A stretch of DNA of 64,000 bases from the NCBI GenBank assembly GCA_963818925.1, contig CAWFTN010000001.1:1116001-1180000 (forward strand), in the 5' to 3' direction. This document shows, one piece after another, positions 51,495-59,752 of this stretch. This DNA comes from JAMXLG01 sp963818925 (lineage in GTDB: Bacteria > Vulcanimicrobiota > Vulcanimicrobiia > Vulcanimicrobiales > Vulcanimicrobiaceae). Every line of letters starts with the position of its first letter. The stretch's first letter is position 1. Both the position numbers and the translations under genes were made by a program. The notes under the pieces were generated by a model. It saw only the letters and a program-made list of their open reading frames with translations. It was not told where the DNA came from and made no database searches.

Positions 51495-51722
51495 TTATAA
51501 GTCGTGTCGCCGCGCCGAAATTTGCTCGAGCAATTCACGGTGGTAGAAGCGGCGTACTTCGTCGGGAATATGCGGTAGAGTGTATCCGATCGCCTCATCG
51601 AGGGCGTGCACTGCCCCCTCGTCATTATCCGAGCGCGCGTACCGCTCCGCGATTTGCTTCAGGCGCTTCCATAGCGCCGCAGGACCGCTGCTCGGCGCAT
51701 TCGCGCCATTGTTGTTTGCCAT
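51495..51722 (-). CDS. small hypothetical protein
   Basis: 75 residues, with a Ser/Asn/Pro-rich N-terminus followed by helices (ALWKRLKQIAERYARSD, VHALDEAIGYTLPHIPDEVRRF). Helical, no recognisable motif. It lies 40 bases upstream of the MSEHL frame on the same strand and may form a unit with it and the nuclease. Confidence 0.5.
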   Translation of the reverse strand: MANNNGANAPSSGPAALWKRLKQIAERYARSDNDEGAVHALDEAIGYTLPHIPDEVRRFYHRELLEQISARRHDL

Positions 51723-51727
51723 CGCTG

Positions 51728-52126
51728 CTACTCATCGCACGTCCGCCGAAACGTCCGGCGTAGTTTCCTCATATTGTTGCCCGGATTCAAGCCAAGCATT
51801 GCGCGAAAAAGGCGGTGCGCGCACTGCGGGCGTATCGCAATGGGTCGGTCGTGTAAATGAGCCCGCCATGCCCTCTGGGATCGCGGCGGGGTTGCGATTG
51901 TCGCTGCCAGACCGATAGGACTGACTACGGTCCGGCCTTCGCGAAACAGCCCGGAGCGTTCGGCGCTTTGCAGTCCCAAAACATAGCATGATCCGTCCCA
52001 CCGGACCTGCGAGTGCCGCACGGCCGCCCGAGTCGATCGCTCAGAGTCTGAAGCGGCACGCTTGTGAACTTCCCCATTGGCGTCATCATACACGACTATG
52101 CCGAGCAACGCACAGCCGGACACCAC
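51728..52126 (-). CDS. uncertain small ORF
   Basis: 132 residues from the ATG at 52126. The first 30 residues (MVSGCALLGIVVYDDAN) look like a short signal or lipoprotein start, but the rest is Arg/Ser-rich with no predicted core. A second frame (51732-52001) is also open. I would give this low weight; it may be non-coding. Confidence 0.25.
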   Translation of the reverse strand: MVSGCALLGIVVYDDANGEVHKRAASDSERSTRAAVRHSQVRWDGSCYVLGLQSAERSGLFREGRTVVSPIGLAATIATPPRSQRAWRAHLHDRPIAIRPQCAHRLFRAMLGLNPGNNMRKLRRTFRRTCDE

Positions 52127-52317
52127 TGTATTCGATACTCAAGGACTGCTTATCGTGCGTCCTAGGCCGTTTCTCGATGGTTTTTACGGATCACAGCGTG
52201 GCCGTCGAATGTTGCTCGCCATAACGCAGCCTGAGTGCGTCGCTTGCGATAGGCTCTCTTCCCGTTCGGTTGTGGTGGCTGTGCCGTCGACGGGCGTACT
52301 CGCATGCGCGCGGCTCA

Positions 52318-52992
52318 TTGACGATCAACTGGGTAGTCGATACGTTTTATCCCGATTCGGAGGCGCCGGACGATTGTTATGTCGATTTCGAAGGGGTGAA
52401 GTACAAGGATCTTGGCCCTTCCGGCCGATCCATCGATATTCCAGCGGCGGTATTGGCGCCGTACAAAGACACGGACTTCATCATCGACGTTGTCTTCATC
52501 TGGAATGAAGACCCGACGGACCAAAAATCGGCGCCGGTGAAAGTGTTTACCGCAAGCCCAGGCACCGGTACTACGACGTCGCCCCCGAAACCGATCGTTA
52601 CCATCACGAAGGTTTCGGCCCAGTTGTTGCACGCGCCAAACAGTATTGCGTTGCATTGGCAGCCGGATGACTATAACGACGGAAACATCAAGTGGGGTCC
52701 CGTGGGGGAGCCGACACTCTACAGCCACTCGATTAAACCGGACAGCACGACGTATAGCGGACATTGGACGACGGATAACCCTCTCGTACCTGGTTTAAAA
52801 TATTCTTTCACGGTTGAAGTGATCAACTCGCTAACGACAAACGCATGGGTTTCAACGACGATCGCAGTTTCGGCCGCCAAAAACTTTCACGCTCTACGCG
52901 CGTTTCTGTCAGCGAGCGGGGCACACGGTCCGAATGTTCGCGCAACCATTGGCAATGCCGGCAATAGTCTGCGAGGACTTATGGGTATTTAA
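52318..52992 (+). CDS. fibronectin-like domain protein, start uncertain
   Basis: The clear part starts at a TTG at 52318 (LTINWVVDTFYPDSEAP) and gives about 225 residues. Two beta domains: about 1-90 (DDCYVDFEGVKYKDL, DFIIDVVFIWNED) and a fibronectin-III-like domain about 95-190 (NSIALHWQPDDYND, GLKYSFTVEVINS). A Thr/Pro linker separates them. The same frame is open from 52270; the protein-like frame just upstream (52098-52320) is a different one, so the true 5' end may be displaced by a frameshift. Probably extracellular or surface. Confidence 0.6.
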   Translation: MTINWVVDTFYPDSEAPDDCYVDFEGVKYKDLGPSGRSIDIPAAVLAPYKDTDFIIDVVFIWNEDPTDQKSAPVKVFTASPGTGTTTSPPKPIVTITKVSAQLLHAPNSIALHWQPDDYNDGNIKWGPVGEPTLYSHSIKPDSTTYSGHWTTDNPLVPGLKYSFTVEVINSLTTNAWVSTTIAVSAAKNFHALRAFLSASGAHGPNVRATIGNAGNSLRGLMGI

Positions 52993-53252
52993 CGCCGCGA
53001 CTCGCCCAGGGAGACGTTCTTAGTCAGAGCCGGAACTCTATCGAGCTCGCACTGCATCCGAAAAAAGGCCTTTGAAAGAGCTTTTTGCATATTGAACTCC
53101 AAGCCGATCGTCGTTCGTTTATTCCGTTCGCGTGCCTACTACGAGTGTGTCGCACAGGTGACGAATTTCTTCGTCACTCAGCGCGCAATTGAACCAAGAG
53201 CTCATGGATGCATCTGTTCCAACGAGTTTTAGCTAAGCAATTGGAGAGCGAC
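52993..53252. other. intergenic stretch
   Basis: About 260 bases before the Pro-rich micro-ORF. No gene or stable hairpin was seen apart from short AAAAAAGG and TTTTTGC runs near 53057-53087. Confidence 0.5.
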
Positions 53253-53360
53253 ATGAACGACGACACGAAACGTCCAGGAGGGCCGCAGCCCCCGCAACCG
53301 GACACTTGGCCCTCTGTTCCCCTGAAGCCAGAGACGCAAGAACCCACAGATCCGCACTAA
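53253..53360 (+). CDS. Pro-rich micro-protein
   Basis: 35 residues, MNDDTKRPGGPQPPQPDTWP followed by a Pro/Lys/Glu-rich end. The ATG follows GGAGAG with 5-base spacing, which is the main reason to think it is translated. Its Asp/Pro-rich, Cys-free sequence could be a short secreted or precursor peptide. No modifying enzyme is adjacent. Confidence 0.5.
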   Translation: MNDDTKRPGGPQPPQPDTWPSVPLKPETQEPTDPH

Positions 53361-53547
53361 GGATTATGGTTGTCGGTTTTGGAGCACTGCGGATTCAGTG
53401 CCCACGATAGGGCCGCAGACAAACTCTGCGCGTAGCGTCGGAGGAATTAGCCCGTAACTTCGGTTTCTTCTCTAAACACCAGCTATTGTAGCGAGCAGGT
53501 TTTCGCCGTAACATTATTTGAGTGCTCCGTTCACGCTGGGGTGTGTC

Positions 53548-54684
53548 GTGAAAATATCTGAGCGTCACTCGGTAATTGTTAGCGCTGTGTGTGCCAGTGT
53601 GACATTGATGTGCGTCTCCTGCAGCGGTTCACATGGCGCCAACGGTCTCGTGCCCTTGGCTCCCTCAACGAGCGAATCCATCTCCGCGGAAAGCAAATCT
53701 CCCGCCGGAGCTTCCGCTCCCCGCTATACAGCACTCAGGCTTCCCTCAACGTTTGCGGCCTCTGCGATCATGCGCGACGGTACAATCCCTGGCTCCGTGG
53801 GGGACGAGGCTGCCGTATATCGCAGCGGACACATTACGCTGCTTGGACACTATGCGGGTTTCCCCAATAACACGGTTGCGACCAGTGTTAACGACTACGG
53901 AAACGCAGTCGGTTACGCGAGCTCAAATCCAAACAACTTGGGTAGCCCATCGCAGGCGCTGTATTTCAGCCATGGCCATATCACCGTGTTGAACGGTCCT
54001 TCGAACTATTACCCTCCAGAAACAATCAATGCCGCAGACAGCATCAACGACAACGACCAGATCGTTGGAACCTGTATGAACTACATCGCGGCGAACATGG
54101 GCGACACTCCCGACGGCTGCGAATACCACTTGAACGCAAGCGCTCAAGACATTGGTGGGGTTGATTTCGTCAGCAATATAACCAATCATGGGCAATACGC
54201 TCCAACATACGACTTATACAATGGTATTGGGATTTTCTGGCAGTACCCCGCTCTCAGGACCTTCGGTGGAGGGGCTTCTAAGAATCTATTTGCCGCCCGG
54301 TACGACGCGAACGGCATGTTGCTTCCAAACTCCGCCGCGTGGCTGAATGAGTACGGCGATATCGTCGGCAGTACAACGCCCGTCGGGACGTTCACGACAA
54401 AGGCGTACGTCATCAAATCGGGCCAGATCTTCGTGACGAACGTCGCGAACAATTGCAGCGCAGCTACCGGCATCAACGATTCGGAACAGGTCGTGCTCGA
54501 TGGCTGCAACGGTTTGCCCTACCTGTGGTCTGGGAGTCAGGGATACGACCTCAACTCACTTTTAACAGGTCCTTCTCTCGGTTTGAAGTCCGCTGTCGGC
54601 ATCGACGACCGCGGCGACATTTTAGCAAAGTCCTCTGGACGCGCGTATCTGCTAACTCCCCTGAAGTCCCGTTCCGGGAAATAG
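53548..54684 (+). CDS. HAF-repeat-like secreted lipoprotein
   Basis: 378 residues from the GTG at 53548, preceded by GGGGTG. The signal peptide ends in a lipobox (LMCVSC). The body is a beta-propeller with repeated GxxxxxNDxxxVVG-type blades (ATSVNDYGNAVGYAS, ADSINDNDQIVGTCM, AAWLNEYGDIVGSTT, ATGINDSEQVVLDG, AVGIDDRGDILAKS), typical of HAF/DUF3466 repeats in extracellular proteins. Function unknown. Outer-surface location is likely. Confidence 0.75.
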   Translation: MKISERHSVIVSAVCASVTLMCVSCSGSHGANGLVPLAPSTSESISAESKSPAGASAPRYTALRLPSTFAASAIMRDGTIPGSVGDEAAVYRSGHITLLGHYAGFPNNTVATSVNDYGNAVGYASSNPNNLGSPSQALYFSHGHITVLNGPSNYYPPETINAADSINDNDQIVGTCMNYIAANMGDTPDGCEYHLNASAQDIGGVDFVSNITNHGQYAPTYDLYNGIGIFWQYPALRTFGGGASKNLFAARYDANGMLLPNSAAWLNEYGDIVGSTTPVGTFTTKAYVIKSGQIFVTNVANNCSAATGINDSEQVVLDGCNGLPYLWSGSQGYDLNSLLTGPSLGLKSAVGIDDRGDILAKSSGRAYLLTPLKSRSGK

Positions 54685-54767
54685 CGGCACGCTGCCCGTC
54701 CATCTGCAAAGCCGACGTCGTTGTTACACTATTCTGACGAGCTTCCATCTGGAGCGAGGGTGAGCAG

Positions 54768-55896
54768 ATGAGATTCGACCCTGTCACCGGGTGCCGTACT
54801 GGGGCGCTTCTGTTTGTCGTTGGAATGGCCGGGTGCGAAGCGCACCAAACGACGTCGTTCGTGCCAAATTCCAGTGATGTCTCGCCGCGAAGCGCGGCGT
54901 TTGCATACATCCGATCTAGTGACGATCACCGAGTATCCGCTCCCGTCGTCGGCCGGAGCTATTTCCGGCGAAGGCGTGGTGGCGGGCGGGACACTGTGCG
55001 GCCCGCGGCTTCCCCTTACGCGGTGAAGGTGCTCTCAAACGGATCAGCGAGCGCGATCAGCCTCGCGCTTATCCCCGGGAGATTGCTCGCCCACGTCGCT
55101 GCAGTGCGAAATACCCATCGCGGCAACCGCACATGACAATTCGATTTGGTTTCTTGCTTCGTACATGACAGGCACGGTCTCAAACTCGTTGCTCGAACAG
55201 GTCAACGCCACGACTGGTTCCGTGGAGAATTATATTGAGCAGCCGGTCTCTTTGGCATTCCCCGCGACCCGGCCGGGCGCAAGCGTTGTCGGTGCGGAAG
55301 GCGGTAAGCGGTGGTATCCCGAGTGTGCCGCCCCAACGCCCTGTTACGTTATCGCGAGTACGAGCAACAATTCCGTTGCGTACGGCACAGGCTCGCACAC
55401 GGGTGTCATCATCGCATCGGGTCCCGACGGCAAACTGTACATGACGGAAACTTTTGGAAGCAGCGGCGCGGACGTCGCGCGCATCGCGATAAATGGCGCG
55501 GTTCTCGAACGTTATCCCCTCCCGGCTGGAAGCCGGCCGAACGGTATCGCGAGCGGCTGCGACCACAATCTGTGGGTAGTGGAAACCGCGAGGAACGAGA
55601 TCGCGCGGCTGTCCATAACCGGCGTCATTACGCAATTCCACGTTCCAACACCCGGATCTCAACCATCATCGATTGCTCTCGGCGCGGATCGTAACATGTG
55701 GTTCACCGAAAAAACGGGAAACAAAATCGGGCGCATCACTCCCTCTGAAGCGATCACCGAGTACGCCGTTCCGATCGCGAACAGCGAGCCAAATGCTATT
55801 ATGGGCCCGTATGTCGGTAACTGTCCCCACGCGGCACATGGAACACTCTGGGTCGGCCAAAGCAACGTTGCGAAAGTCGGGAAGCTGGCCTTCTAA
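54768..55896 (+). pseudogene. Vgb-like propeller lipoprotein, broken by frameshifts
   Basis: An N-terminal lipoprotein leader (FVVGMAGCEAHQTTSF, frame A, 54768 on) gives way to VTITEYPLPSSAGAISGEGV (frame B, about 54915-54990), then to AVKVLSNGSASAISLALIPG (frame A) and again to frame B from about 55100 (PIAATAHDNSIWFLASYM). The 55165-55896 part is an intact run of six-bladed Vgb/NHL-type repeats (GPDGKLYMTETFG, GCDHNLWVVETARNEIARLS, GADRNMWFTEKTGNKIGRI). Joining all parts gives one streptogramin-lyase-like fold. Three or more frame changes suggest decay; raw-read errors are the alternative. Confidence 0.75.
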
Positions 55897-56057
55897 TCTA
55901 CGCCTATAGCAAATGCGTCATTGTAGCGAATCCGATCCTAATCTGCCGTCGACCATGCAAAGTCGGGAACAGCAACATGCGCTCTTGGGATATTGAACGA
56001 AGTATCACACAAGCATGCGTTATACTGAGCGTCTAGTGAAGCGCTGATGGAGGGTGT

Positions 56058-56228
56058 ATGCGTGCACTTCTTACTCCGTTCGCCGCGACACTGATCGCGG
56101 CTTTGGGCAGTTGCACCGCAGGCGTTCATTCATGCGATGACAGCTCGTGCCGCCAGGCGGGGGCAATACGCGGCTGGTGGTGGAGCACTGGGAAGCCACT
56201 TTGGAGTAATGCCTTATGTCGAAGATAG
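56058..56228 (+). CDS. tiny lipoprotein-like ORF
   Basis: 56 residues, MRALLTPFAATLIAALGSCT with a lipobox-like LGSC, then a Cys/Trp-rich tail. GGAGGG lies 4 bases before the ATG. TATACT at 56021-56026 could be its -10. It overlaps the next gene's start by 13 bases in another frame. It may be a leader peptide or the remains of a lipoprotein. Confidence 0.5.
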   Translation: MRALLTPFAATLIAALGSCTAGVHSCDDSSCRQAGAIRGWWWSTGKPLWSNALCRR

Positions 56229-57175
56229 TTTTGCCAGACGCTGCACAGGCACGATCTGCCCGGGCGGCGCTCAAGCGCGACCGGTTGACCGCTAGTGTTG
56301 CGAACCACCTTTTCAGCCACGGATTGTTAGTGCCAAGCGAAGTCGCGGAAGCGACGCATTCGACGCGGAGCACCCCAGCCACATGGCCGCCGGCGCTCAA
56401 ACTTGAGCGGCTTTTTCTTGCGAAGGCACCCTACACAACGGGGGAGCCCAATCCTGAACTCGTCGTCACACTTCCGAATAATACAAACGGGCCAAATATC
56501 GAAGCGAAATCCGATTATCTGAACGGACTGCTGTCGGCCCAGTTACAGCTTGGTCCGCCAGAAGATCCTCAAGCGACAACCCCCACTCTACCGGATAGTT
56601 GGCTAGGGGGCCCGCTCATCGAAAGTTTTGTATCACTCTCGCAAACGATTGATCTCCCTGACGATGAACGATTCACCGGATGGCTTCTCTCCAGTGCCAA
56701 TTTTGTATGGCTTCCCCCGTCGCCGGAAGAGAACTCTTTCGATGCGATTGCTGCGGTGGGGCCCGGTCTCGGCGAGGGGCTTTATGGCTTCGTTGGAATC
56801 AGTGCATTCTTAGAGATCACGATGCGCTTCGTCGGAAACGGCGCGATTTTATCCGAGCACAGCAACAATCGCGAGATCGCAAGCTGGGCGGTGGAGAACG
56901 GCGGCGAGCCGTTTCGCGAGTTCGCCTTCGCCCAGAACACGTCGCAGATCGTGTCCACGGCTGGGCCGAGACCCCCTGGCGCGAGTCAGCTGATTGTCGA
57001 GGCAGGCTTGCAACTCTTCGGCATATTTGGCGTCCGTTTTGATTACCTTGCTGGTGTTCTTTCGTTTACTTTCTGTGCTCCGGCCGCTACACAAATCTCT
57101 TATTTGCCAACACTCGCCCCGGTCGAGGTCAAGTACATCATCGTCTCCCGTACGAATCCACCAAAGCCCCTGTGA
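56216..57175 (+). CDS. hypothetical protein
   Basis: 319 residues, no signal peptide or membrane helix. Alternating short helices and strands; a Pro/Ala/Thr-rich first 90 residues, then LPDSWLGGPLIESFVSLSQ, FTGWLLSSANFVWLPP and a Gly-rich stretch (AAVGPGLGEGLYGFVGISAF). No known family is recognised. GGAG is 9 bases upstream of the ATG. It lies in the decayed island and could be a surface or toxin-like protein. Confidence 0.6.
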   Translation: MSKIVLPDAAQARSARAALKRDRLTASVANHLFSHGLLVPSEVAEATHSTRSTPATWPPALKLERLFLAKAPYTTGEPNPELVVTLPNNTNGPNIEAKSDYLNGLLSAQLQLGPPEDPQATTPTLPDSWLGGPLIESFVSLSQTIDLPDDERFTGWLLSSANFVWLPPSPEENSFDAIAAVGPGLGEGLYGFVGISAFLEITMRFVGNGAILSEHSNNREIASWAVENGGEPFREFAFAQNTSQIVSTAGPRPPGASQLIVEAGLQLFGIFGVRFDYLAGVLSFTFCAPAATQISYLPTLAPVEVKYIIVSRTNPPKPL

Positions 57176-57359
57176 TACGGTCCAGAGAAAAAGGTCGGAG
57201 CGTGACAATTATCGGCAAACATTTGCACCGGACGTCGAAGAGCATCATCGCAAGCCAAATCGCCGCGTTTTACGTACGTCGAATTGCGATGAGCAAAACC
57301 GCTAGCGATCCTTCAGCGGCTCGAAGATCCAACGCGCCGCTTCTGCGCGCGTCAAAGAA
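57176..57359. other. intergenic stretch
   Basis: No gene supported on either strand between the hypothetical protein and the broken peptidase. Confidence 0.4.
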
Positions 57360-57985
57360 TTATTCGATTTTGGTAGAGTCGTCGTCACGCCCGCGCGCGA
57401 GAATGCCGGCTGCTAGATTGGCTTCCGTTATCGGTCCGCTCGCCGGAATGCCTTCGAGTGTCTTTGACACGGCGCTCGACGACAAATGCACGCCCGCCTG
57501 AATCGCTTGCGCCAATTGCTCGCGAGTGAACGGCTCGTTCGCTTTCCGGTTGGATGGTAAATGGTGAGCTTTGGATCGGGGAGTCCGAAGGTTTGATCGA
57601 ACGTATGCAGATCGCTTTGAACGGTTGGACTTCCATATGCGTCGACGATGACGATCGTCTGACCCGACCCGTCGAGGCCATTTGGCACGTTGTACGCGCT
57701 TCGAATCAGCGCCGGCGTGTAACATGCGAGACCGCGACTGACAGGAGTCGTGCCAATCGGTTCTGCACAAACCAACGGAGGCGGAAATGGGCGAAGTATG
57801 TTGGGAGTAACGCCCGCCGGGACATTCGGTGGGTTCGCAACGTAGTCGACGTCCGAATTATTGGCCGGACCGGCCGTTGCTGATGGAAGAAAGCGGGTCG
57901 TTGAAAGCAGCGATCAACGGCAACGCAACGAGCACGCCACTGGAATTACGCACCATTCGTGCGCTCGTGTGTCGCATCATAAGAC
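57360..57985 (-). pseudogene. N-terminal fragment of an S53 (sedolisin) peptidase plus a tail of unknown origin
   Basis: A start near 57985 gives an export signal (MVRNSSGVLVALPLIAAF). After a frame change near 57905 the line continues NNSDVDYVANPPNVPAGVTP, then the peptidase start LACYTPALIRSAYNVP and DGSGQTIVIVDAYGSPTVQS, the first strand-helix of the S53 catalytic domain, up to GLPDPKLTIYHPTGK. Another frame change then leads into KANEPFTREQLAQAIQAG and ends at 57360. The catalytic Glu, Asp and Ser are missing. The C-terminal end is at 50570-50755. Confidence 0.7.
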
Positions 57986-58123
57986 TTCCGGGTGCTTTGC
58001 ACGGCGGAGATGCTAAGGGTGTATCACGGGCCGTACGACCGTGGGAAGTCGAGATATACGAATATCGTTCGTAAAATCGTTCGCGTCGAGGTGCTCGCCA
58101 AGCGTTCCGCGTAGAGCCATTTC

Positions 58124-58681
58124 GTGGGGCCGCAGGCGCGTATTCGTCTAGCGAAACAAGCAGACGTCGTAGAGCTGCAGCGCCTCATCGAGTCATCTGT
58201 TCGTGCGCTGCAAGCGGGAGATTATTCCGCCGACGACATTGAAGCCGCCATCGCGGACGTGTATGGCGTCGACACATCGTTGATTGAGGACGGCACCTAT
58301 TTCGCGGCGGAAGTTCCGGCGGAGGGGAAGCAGCAGGCGAATATCGTCGGTTGCGGCGGCTGGAGCCGCCGAAGGACGCTTTTCGGCGGCGATCAGTGGC
58401 ACGAACGTGAAGAGTTGCTTCTTGATCCAGCACGCGAGCCGGCGAAGATCCGTGCGTTCTTTGTACATCCGTCATGGGCGCGACGCGGCATCGGAACGCT
58501 GATTCTTGAGGCATGCGAACGCGGTGCGATCGCCGCAGGGTTTCAGCGGCTCGAGATGGCTGCGACACTTACTGGTGTGAAGTTCTACGAGGCGCGCGGC
58601 TATGCGCAGCGTGAAAGCCTTGATGTGCATCTCAAAAATGGACGCAGCATCAAGGTCGTGCGAATGGAAAGAACCCTTTAG
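58124..58681 (+). CDS. GNAT N-acetyltransferase
   Basis: 185 residues, GTG start. GNAT core: IRAFFVHPSWARRGIGTLIL gives the beta-4 strand and the acetyl-CoA loop (R-R-G-I-G). The end is typical (TLTGVKFYEARGY). It would acetylate an amine; substrate unknown. The N-terminus matches small stand-alone family members. First gene past the decayed island. Confidence 0.9.
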   Translation: MGPQARIRLAKQADVVELQRLIESSVRALQAGDYSADDIEAAIADVYGVDTSLIEDGTYFAAEVPAEGKQQANIVGCGGWSRRRTLFGGDQWHEREELLLDPAREPAKIRAFFVHPSWARRGIGTLILEACERGAIAAGFQRLEMAATLTGVKFYEARGYAQRESLDVHLKNGRSIKVVRMERTL

Positions 58682-58719
58682 CTGTGTGTTGTGGCGTCGT
58701 CTGCAGATAGGTTTCCGTG

Positions 58720-59100
58720 TTAGATGAGCGCCTCGATATCCTCGTCCGAAAATAATGGACGGATTTCGATCGATTCGCCGTACTGAAACGGGCAGTGTGA
58801 AAAGCGATCGGCGAGCTCTTCCGTCGAGCGCGCTTCGAGCAGCCAGAAGCCGGCCACTAACTCCTTCGTTTCCGCGAACGGTCCGTCGGTGATCAGTGGC
58901 TTCGCGCCCGAGTAATCGATGCGGAGGCCCTTGGACGTCGGCTTCAGCCCGCCCATGTCCACGACCATGCGGTCGTCGATAAGCGATTGGTTGAACGCGC
59001 CCATTTTTGCTATTGAGTCGCTGAAGTCTTCCGGGAAGCCGCCGCTTTCGTAGCGGGCGGATTCGTCTTTATTCGGTTTGACCATCACCAAGAATCGCAT
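58720..59100 (-). CDS. YCII-family protein
   Basis: 126 residues from the ATG at 59100. YCII fold: MRFLVMVKPNKDESARYESG, LRIDYSGAKPLITDGPFAET, KELVAGFWLLEARSTEELA. The DGPF(A/T)E(T/S)KE motif is diagnostic of the DUF1428/YCII subgroup often encoded beside ECF sigma factors. Here its divergent neighbour is a TetR regulator with a shared operator region, so it may be controlled by TetR. Confidence 0.9.
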   Translation of the reverse strand: MRFLVMVKPNKDESARYESGGFPEDFSDSIAKMGAFNQSLIDDRMVVDMGGLKPTSKGLRIDYSGAKPLITDGPFAETKELVAGFWLLEARSTEELADRFSHCPFQYGESIEIRPLFSDEDIEALI

Positions 59101-59139
59101 GGCGCCTCGGACAGGGCCTTGCAAACGCAGCGCTAATCG

Positions 59140-59156
59140 TGTATACAGTGTATACA
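59140..59156. promoter_or_regulatory. palindromic operator between the YCII and TetR genes
   Basis: TGTATAC-AGT-GTATACA is a perfect 7-bp inverted repeat with a 3-base spacer. Its last A is the A of the TetR start codon, and it lies about 40 bases upstream of the divergent YCII start. It could bind the TetR dimer and control both genes. Confidence 0.75.
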
Positions 59157-59752
59157 TGAGCCGCACGATAAGCACGAAGCAGCGCATCCTTCAGGCTGCG
59201 AAGCGGCGGTTTGAACGGGGCGATAGTGGCGAGTTTTCAATTCGCGAGCTGGCAAAAGACGTCAAACTGACCCCAATGGCTTTGTACCGCCACTTTGCAG
59301 ATAAGAGCGCATTGATGGATGCGATTAGTGCCGATGCACTCGATGAGTGGCGATCGCGCCTCGAAGCAATTGAGGCGCGCAACGCAATAGAGTGGATTGA
59401 ACGTATGTCGCGCGCGTTTCTCGATTTTTCAATCGAGGCGCCGCGACGGTTTGACGCAGCGTTCTTGTTGCCGGCGCCAAACGCGCGGCAGTTTCCGCAA
59501 GATATTGAAGCCGGACGTTCTCCGGCGCTCAACCTCATTATCGCGCACATTGAAGAAGCCCAACACAGCGGTGCATTGATGAGCAGAATGTCCGCCGCCG
59601 AGATTGCAATGGCGATCTGGGCGCTGGCGCAAGGCCTAGTAACGCTCCATCGCGCCAATCGCTTTGCCGGAACCATCGACGAGTTCCGCCGCGTCTATGA
59701 CAAGGCGGTCCTGCACTACCTGGACTCATTCAAGGAGAAGAATACCAAATGA
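59156..59752 (+). CDS. TetR-family regulator
   Basis: 198 residues. N-terminal TetR HTH (about 8-54; TKQRILQAAKRRFERGDSGE, FSIRELAKDVKLTPMALYRHF) and a helical ligand domain. The palindrome at 59140-59156 immediately precedes it. Its stop overlaps the next gene by 4 bases (ATGA), so the Lnt-like enzyme is probably co-transcribed and thus under its control. Confidence 0.92.
   Translation: MSRTISTKQRILQAAKRRFERGDSGEFSIRELAKDVKLTPMALYRHFADKSALMDAISADALDEWRSRLEAIEARNAIEWIERMSRAFLDFSIEAPRRFDAAFLLPAPNARQFPQDIEAGRSPALNLIIAHIEEAQHSGALMSRMSAAEIAMAIWALAQGLVTLHRANRFAGTIDEFRRVYDKAVLHYLDSFKEKNTK

Noticed and set aside
51580..51918. Plus-strand 112-codon frame
   Set aside because: It is a shadow of the minus-strand small ORFs and has no start context or domain.
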